The translations under genes were made by a program, and so were the position numbers. 11,894 nt of DNA from Isotricha intestinalis (lineage: Eukaryota > Ciliophora > Litostomatea > Vestibuliferida > Isotrichidae). Of the stretch, positions 9,275 through 11,894 are shown piece by piece (position 1 is the stretch's first letter; each line of letters begins with the position of its first letter). The stretch is from positions 1 to 11,894 of the forward strand of contig JAJJLU010004537.1 of NCBI GenBank assembly GCA_023807065.1, written 5' to 3'. The notes under the pieces are model-generated. The model was not told the DNA's origin. It saw nothing but the letters and a program-made list of their open reading frames with translations, and did not search any database.

Positions 9275-10782
9275 TTATTTACCTTTTAATATTGCTTTAT
9301 TTATTTTTTTTTTTGATGAGTTTTCTCTTGAAGTAAAACATTTATTTTTCTTTAATGAATTTTTAGATATTATAACTTTATTTTTATTAATTACATTATC
9401 TATATTCATATTAAATTCACTAGAAAAAGAGTCATATTTACTATTATTATAAATTGAAAATATACTTTGAGTTTCTTTTTTAATTTTATCATAATTAATT
9501 TTCCTAATTATTGAGTTTAAATCATTAAAATTATCATATTTTTCAAATCTTTTATCTAAAATTTCCTCAGGGTTTACAGTCAAAACATTAATTATATTTT
9601 CAAAAGAATTATCTTTTTTCTCAAAAGAACTATTTATTCTTCTTCTAAATTCTTTGGATTTACATACAATTCTTTTATTATTATTTTCTTTCATAAAAGA
9701 CACAAAATTTAAAATTTTATTTTTATTTACTTGATTTTTAAAAATAAAGTTTTCATCATCATGTTTTTTGTCTTCTTTTTCAATACTTATTTCTGTCCTA
9801 GATGTTGTTGTTATTGTTGTTGATTTATTTATAGAATTTTTTTTCAATACATTATTTCTTTTAATTGAAATTCCATGAGATAATTTATTTGTTCTCATTT
9901 TTGCTCTTAAAGGTTCTGAAACTTTTTGTTTATCTTTTAATTTTATATTTGTTGCTACTTCTATGTTTTTCTTTTCAAAAAATTTTTTAAACATTTTTTT
10001 AGGTTTTATTCTCACATTATTATTATTCATTTTTTTTTTATATTTATGATCAATTACTCTTTCAAATGACATTTTAGTAACTTTTTTATTTGGATAATTT
10101 TTTTGAGAAATTGATTTATCTATTTTACTATTATTAAAACTTATTTCTTTTAAAATTAAAGAGTTTCTTTTGGTTTTATTTTTATTTTTTCCAACTGAAT
10201 TATTTGAAAATTTATTCTCATTATTCATTAAAATAAAAATTCTTCTTTGAATTTTTTGCCTAAATTGCCTTAAATTATTATTTTTAATAATTGTATTTTT
10301 TGTATTGAGTAAATAATTCTTAGTAAAAGATTTTGTATGGTTATAGTGATTAATTCCTTCATTTATATACAAAGTTTTATTTTCAATGTTTTTATTTATA
10401 CTTGTATGATTTAAGTTTCTATTTAAATTTGAATTATTTGTTTTAAAATTAAAAGAATTTATGATTTCTGTCTTATTAAAATTTCTATAAGAAATTTTAT
10501 TTTTCTTTTTCCTATTATTTTGTTGGGTAGAACTATATAAAGTTAAATTAAAAGTATTATAAATATTTGTAGAATATTTATAATGATTAGATTGTAAGTT
10601 GTTTAATTGATTATTATTCTCTAAAGATTTTTTTTTTTTTTAAAATTTTGAAGTTTTTGACTTGTTTCCAAATAAGAAGCAGCAACATTATTTAATTTTT
10701 TTTTTTTAAATATACTATTTATTCCATTGATTATACTTATTGGATTAGGTTTCTTTGTATTGTTTGATATTATTGAATTCAT
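9275..10782 (-). CDS. Lys/Asn-rich hypothetical protein; one frame break near 10621-10661
   Basis: No family recognised. ATG at 10780-10782, preceded in frame by a TAA at 10807-10809, opens a frame that fails in a run of 14 A (minus strand). A second frame is then open for about 455 codons to TAA at 9275-9277. Joining by a 41-nt intron (10621-10661) gives 488 aa; joining by one missing base gives 502 aa. No ATG-start model uses the downstream frame alone: its apparent start at 10372 is TTG and the frame is already open upstream. The protein is very basic and low in complexity (poly-Asn, Lys and Ser tracts; motifs such as KMFKKFFEKKN, NPEEILDKRFEKYDNFNDL). It has no membrane segment or signal peptide. 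A disordered or coiled-coil cytoskeletal or nucleic-acid-binding protein would fit, but that is a guess. An open frame of this length in such AT-rich DNA, and a purine-rich sense strand like its neighbours, support it being real. It converges with the channel and diverges from the 10971 gene. Confidence 0.7.
10621..10661 (-). other. Frame break: candidate 41-nt intron or A14 homopolymer indel
   Basis: Read on the minus strand, 10661 to 10621 starts GTCAAAAAC, contains a run of 14 A (T14 at 10628-10641) and ends CTTTAG. It therefore has GT-AG ends, is AT-rich, is of similar length to the channel intron, and its removal restores the frame exactly (codon A|AG). Alternatively the A14 run is one base short, through sequencing error or mutation, since 15 A would also restore the frame. 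The GTC donor is less typical than GTA, so neither explanation is settled. Confidence 0.5.
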
Positions 10783-10970
10783 TAATAGGTTATTTATTTT
10801 TATGTTTTAATTCAAACAATTTTTTCTTAAAATTTAAACTTTAATGTTAAAATTTATAAAAATATATTTTTTTTTAATTCATCAGAAATAATATTTACCT
10901 GCAAAAATCAATTATGAGAAATAAAAGAATTTTAAAAAAATATATTGAAAAAAAATAACTGAACTCAATA
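10783..10970. promoter_or_regulatory. Divergent intergenic region (putative shared promoter)
   Basis: 188 bp lie between the ATG of the minus-strand gene (10782) and the ATG of the plus-strand gene (10971). It must hold both 5' leaders and could act as a bidirectional promoter. It has T-rich and A-rich tracts, but I cannot identify a specific factor site. Confidence 0.4.
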
Positions 10971-11504
10971 ATGGATATAGCTTTAAAAAGAGAAATTTTA
11001 GAAGTATCTTTTGAAGATATATATAAAAAACAACAAAAAAAGCATAAGTCCTTAGACCCAATGAAATTAAATCAAAAACTAATTTCTTTATTATCAAATA
11101 TATCTTATGAAAGATTAGGAGAAAAAGGAATATTTTTTTTTGATGATGAAAAAGAATCAGCAAAAACTTTAGCAGAAAAAACTTTAACAAAATTAAAAAG
11201 ACACTCTGAATTGAATGAAAAAAAAATGGAAGAAGTTAGAAGATCTTTCGAATTATTTAGACAAAGATCAAATTCTAAAAATAAAAAGAATAATTCTAAA
11301 TTTATTAATTCTAAGAAAAAAAATAATATTGATATATTAGTTAATGGTTTACGAATGTCAAGAAATGGAAAAAAATCAAAAACAATTTCAACTTATTCTT
11401 TTAATTGTAAACAATCAAACAAAGAAAATAATAAAAGAAAATTTTCATTATTTCATAATAAATCTATACAGTTTTCAAGTTTTAGAGTAAAATCTGAAAA
11501 TTAA
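10971..11504 (+). CDS. Basic 177-aa hypothetical protein
   Basis: No family recognised. ATG at 10971 follows an in-frame TAA at 10956-10958, so this is the first possible start; the frame ends TAA at 11502-11504. Residues 1-50 look folded and helical (ALKREILEVSFEDIYKKQ, MKLNQKLISLLSNI). Residues 55-95 hold GIFFFDDEKESAKTLAEK and a charged helix of coiled-coil character (KLKRHSELNEKKMEEVRRSF). From about residue 98 the chain becomes Lys/Asn/Ser-rich and probably disordered (RSNSKNKKNNSK). No signal peptide or membrane segment. The opposite-strand open frame at 11190-10912 is a hydrophobic shadow of this gene. It is divergently arranged with the Lys/Asn-rich gene and is followed by 304 non-coding bases before the EF-hand gene. 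Function cannot be inferred. Confidence 0.72.
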   Translation: MDIALKREILEVSFEDIYKKQQKKHKSLDPMKLNQKLISLLSNISYERLGEKGIFFFDDEKESAKTLAEKTLTKLKRHSELNEKKMEEVRRSFELFRQRSNSKNKKNNSKFINSKKKNNIDILVNGLRMSRNGKKSKTISTYSFNCKQSNKENNKRKFSLFHNKSIQFSSFRVKSEN

Positions 11505-11808
11505 AAATTTTATAAATTTATAAAAAATCAAAGATAAAAATAAATTCATATTTTTATATTCTTATAAATAAATAAATAATAAGTTTATAAAAGGTTGTTT
11601 TCGTTGTTAAATATATATATTTATATTAGTAATTAAATAATCATATATTATTATTTATTAAACAAAGTACATTTAAAAAATATTAAAAAAATATAAATCC
11701 AATTTAAAAATTATTTAAAAAAAATCCAATTTAAAAACAATATAAAATCCCATGCAAATAATATAAAAATTTAAAAAATTTAAAAACCTATATAAATAAA
11801 ATTTTAAA
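11505..11808. other. Intergenic region upstream of the EF-hand gene
   Basis: Non-coding, strongly A-rich towards the 3' end, with a short direct repeat (listed separately). It ends in TATAAATAAAATTTTAAA directly before the ATG at 11809, the same A-rich start context as the other genes. Presumed promoter and 5' leader; no other element seen. Confidence 0.55.
11695..11737 (+). repeat. 16-bp direct repeat AAATCCAATTTAAAAA, two copies
   Basis: Identical 16-base copies at 11695-11710 and 11722-11737 (period 27), with a weaker related AAAATCCCATG near 11745. They lie 70-115 bases before the EF-hand start codon, so they could be upstream regulatory sites or simply a local tandem slip. Confidence 0.6.
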
Positions 11809-11894
11809 ATGTACGACGAGCAAGATTATATTTCAGATGAAAGAAGAAAGGAATTTCAAGATATATTTGACCAATATGACAAAGACAAAGATGG
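11809..11894 (+). CDS. EF-hand calcium-binding protein (calmodulin/centrin type), 5' fragment
   Basis: Only the first 28 codons and two bases of the next are in the window. The N-terminus MYDEQDYISDERRKEF leads into an amphipathic helix (ERRKEFQDIFDQY) and the start of a canonical calcium loop DKDKDG, with Asp at loop positions 1, 3 and 5 and Gly at position 6 (the last codon begins GG, so it must be Gly). This order matches the first EF-hand of calmodulin, centrin and related sensors, which bind calcium and then bind target proteins. The short acidic leader before the helix differs from typical calmodulin, so a calmodulin-like or centrin-like protein is safer than calmodulin proper. The number of EF-hands cannot be judged. 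Confidence 0.85.
   Translation, partial: MYDEQDYISDERRKEFQDIFDQYDKDKD

Noticed and set aside
9216..9452. 78-codon plus-strand open frame after the channel gene.
   Set aside because: It lies almost entirely opposite the Lys/Asn-rich minus-strand gene and is a hydrophobic mirror of Lys/Asn codons.

Overview
The window looks like nuclear DNA of a very AT-rich unicellular eukaryote. The reasons are an Hsp70 gene, a TRP/polycystin-type cation channel of about 1,500 residues, the start of an EF-hand gene, purine-rich Asn/Lys-rich proteins, A-rich tracts before start codons, and two short AT-rich intervals that read well as introns of about 40 nt. There are no bacterial ribosome-binding sites or operons. 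TAA and TGA both end long frames, and the long CDS has no internal TAA, TAG or TGA, so the standard genetic code fits. The channel, with hydrophobic segments after S6, resembles channel families I associate with ciliates. An AT-rich ciliate with standard stops (rumen litostomes, for example) is my first guess. Other AT-rich protists or anaerobic gut fungi are not excluded.

Layout. (1) 3-1307, +: 3' part of an Hsp70 with a histidine at the conserved catalytic-aspartate position of phosphate motif 2 and no lid tail or EEVD. (2) 1308-4590: about 3.3 kb without an intact gene. Its first two thirds hold broken open stretches on the minus strand that mostly share one frame, best read as a decayed gene convergent with Hsp70. 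A small GC-richer island lies at about 3615-3850. (3) 4591-9197, +: the channel. Its long open frame has no usable ATG of its own; a 26-nt first exon and a 44-nt intron would supply one. (4) 9275-10782, -: a Lys/Asn-rich protein of unknown function, convergent with the channel (77-bp gap). It is broken by one base in an A14 run, or interrupted by a 41-nt intron that contains that run. (5) 10971-11504, +: a basic 177-aa unknown protein, divergent from gene 4 across 188 bp. (6) 11505-11808: non-coding, with a 16-bp direct repeat. (7) 11809-11894, +: first 28 residues of a calmodulin/centrin-like EF-hand protein, cut by the window edge.

The genes alternate strands as independent transcription units. 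A calcium/cation channel and an EF-hand protein sit within 3 kb, but nothing in the sequence ties them together functionally. I see no mobile element, CRISPR array, tRNA or rRNA. I do not see a convincing new multi-gene system. The points most worth following are the altered Hsp70, the micro-intron gene models and the gene remnant in the 3.3-kb gap.
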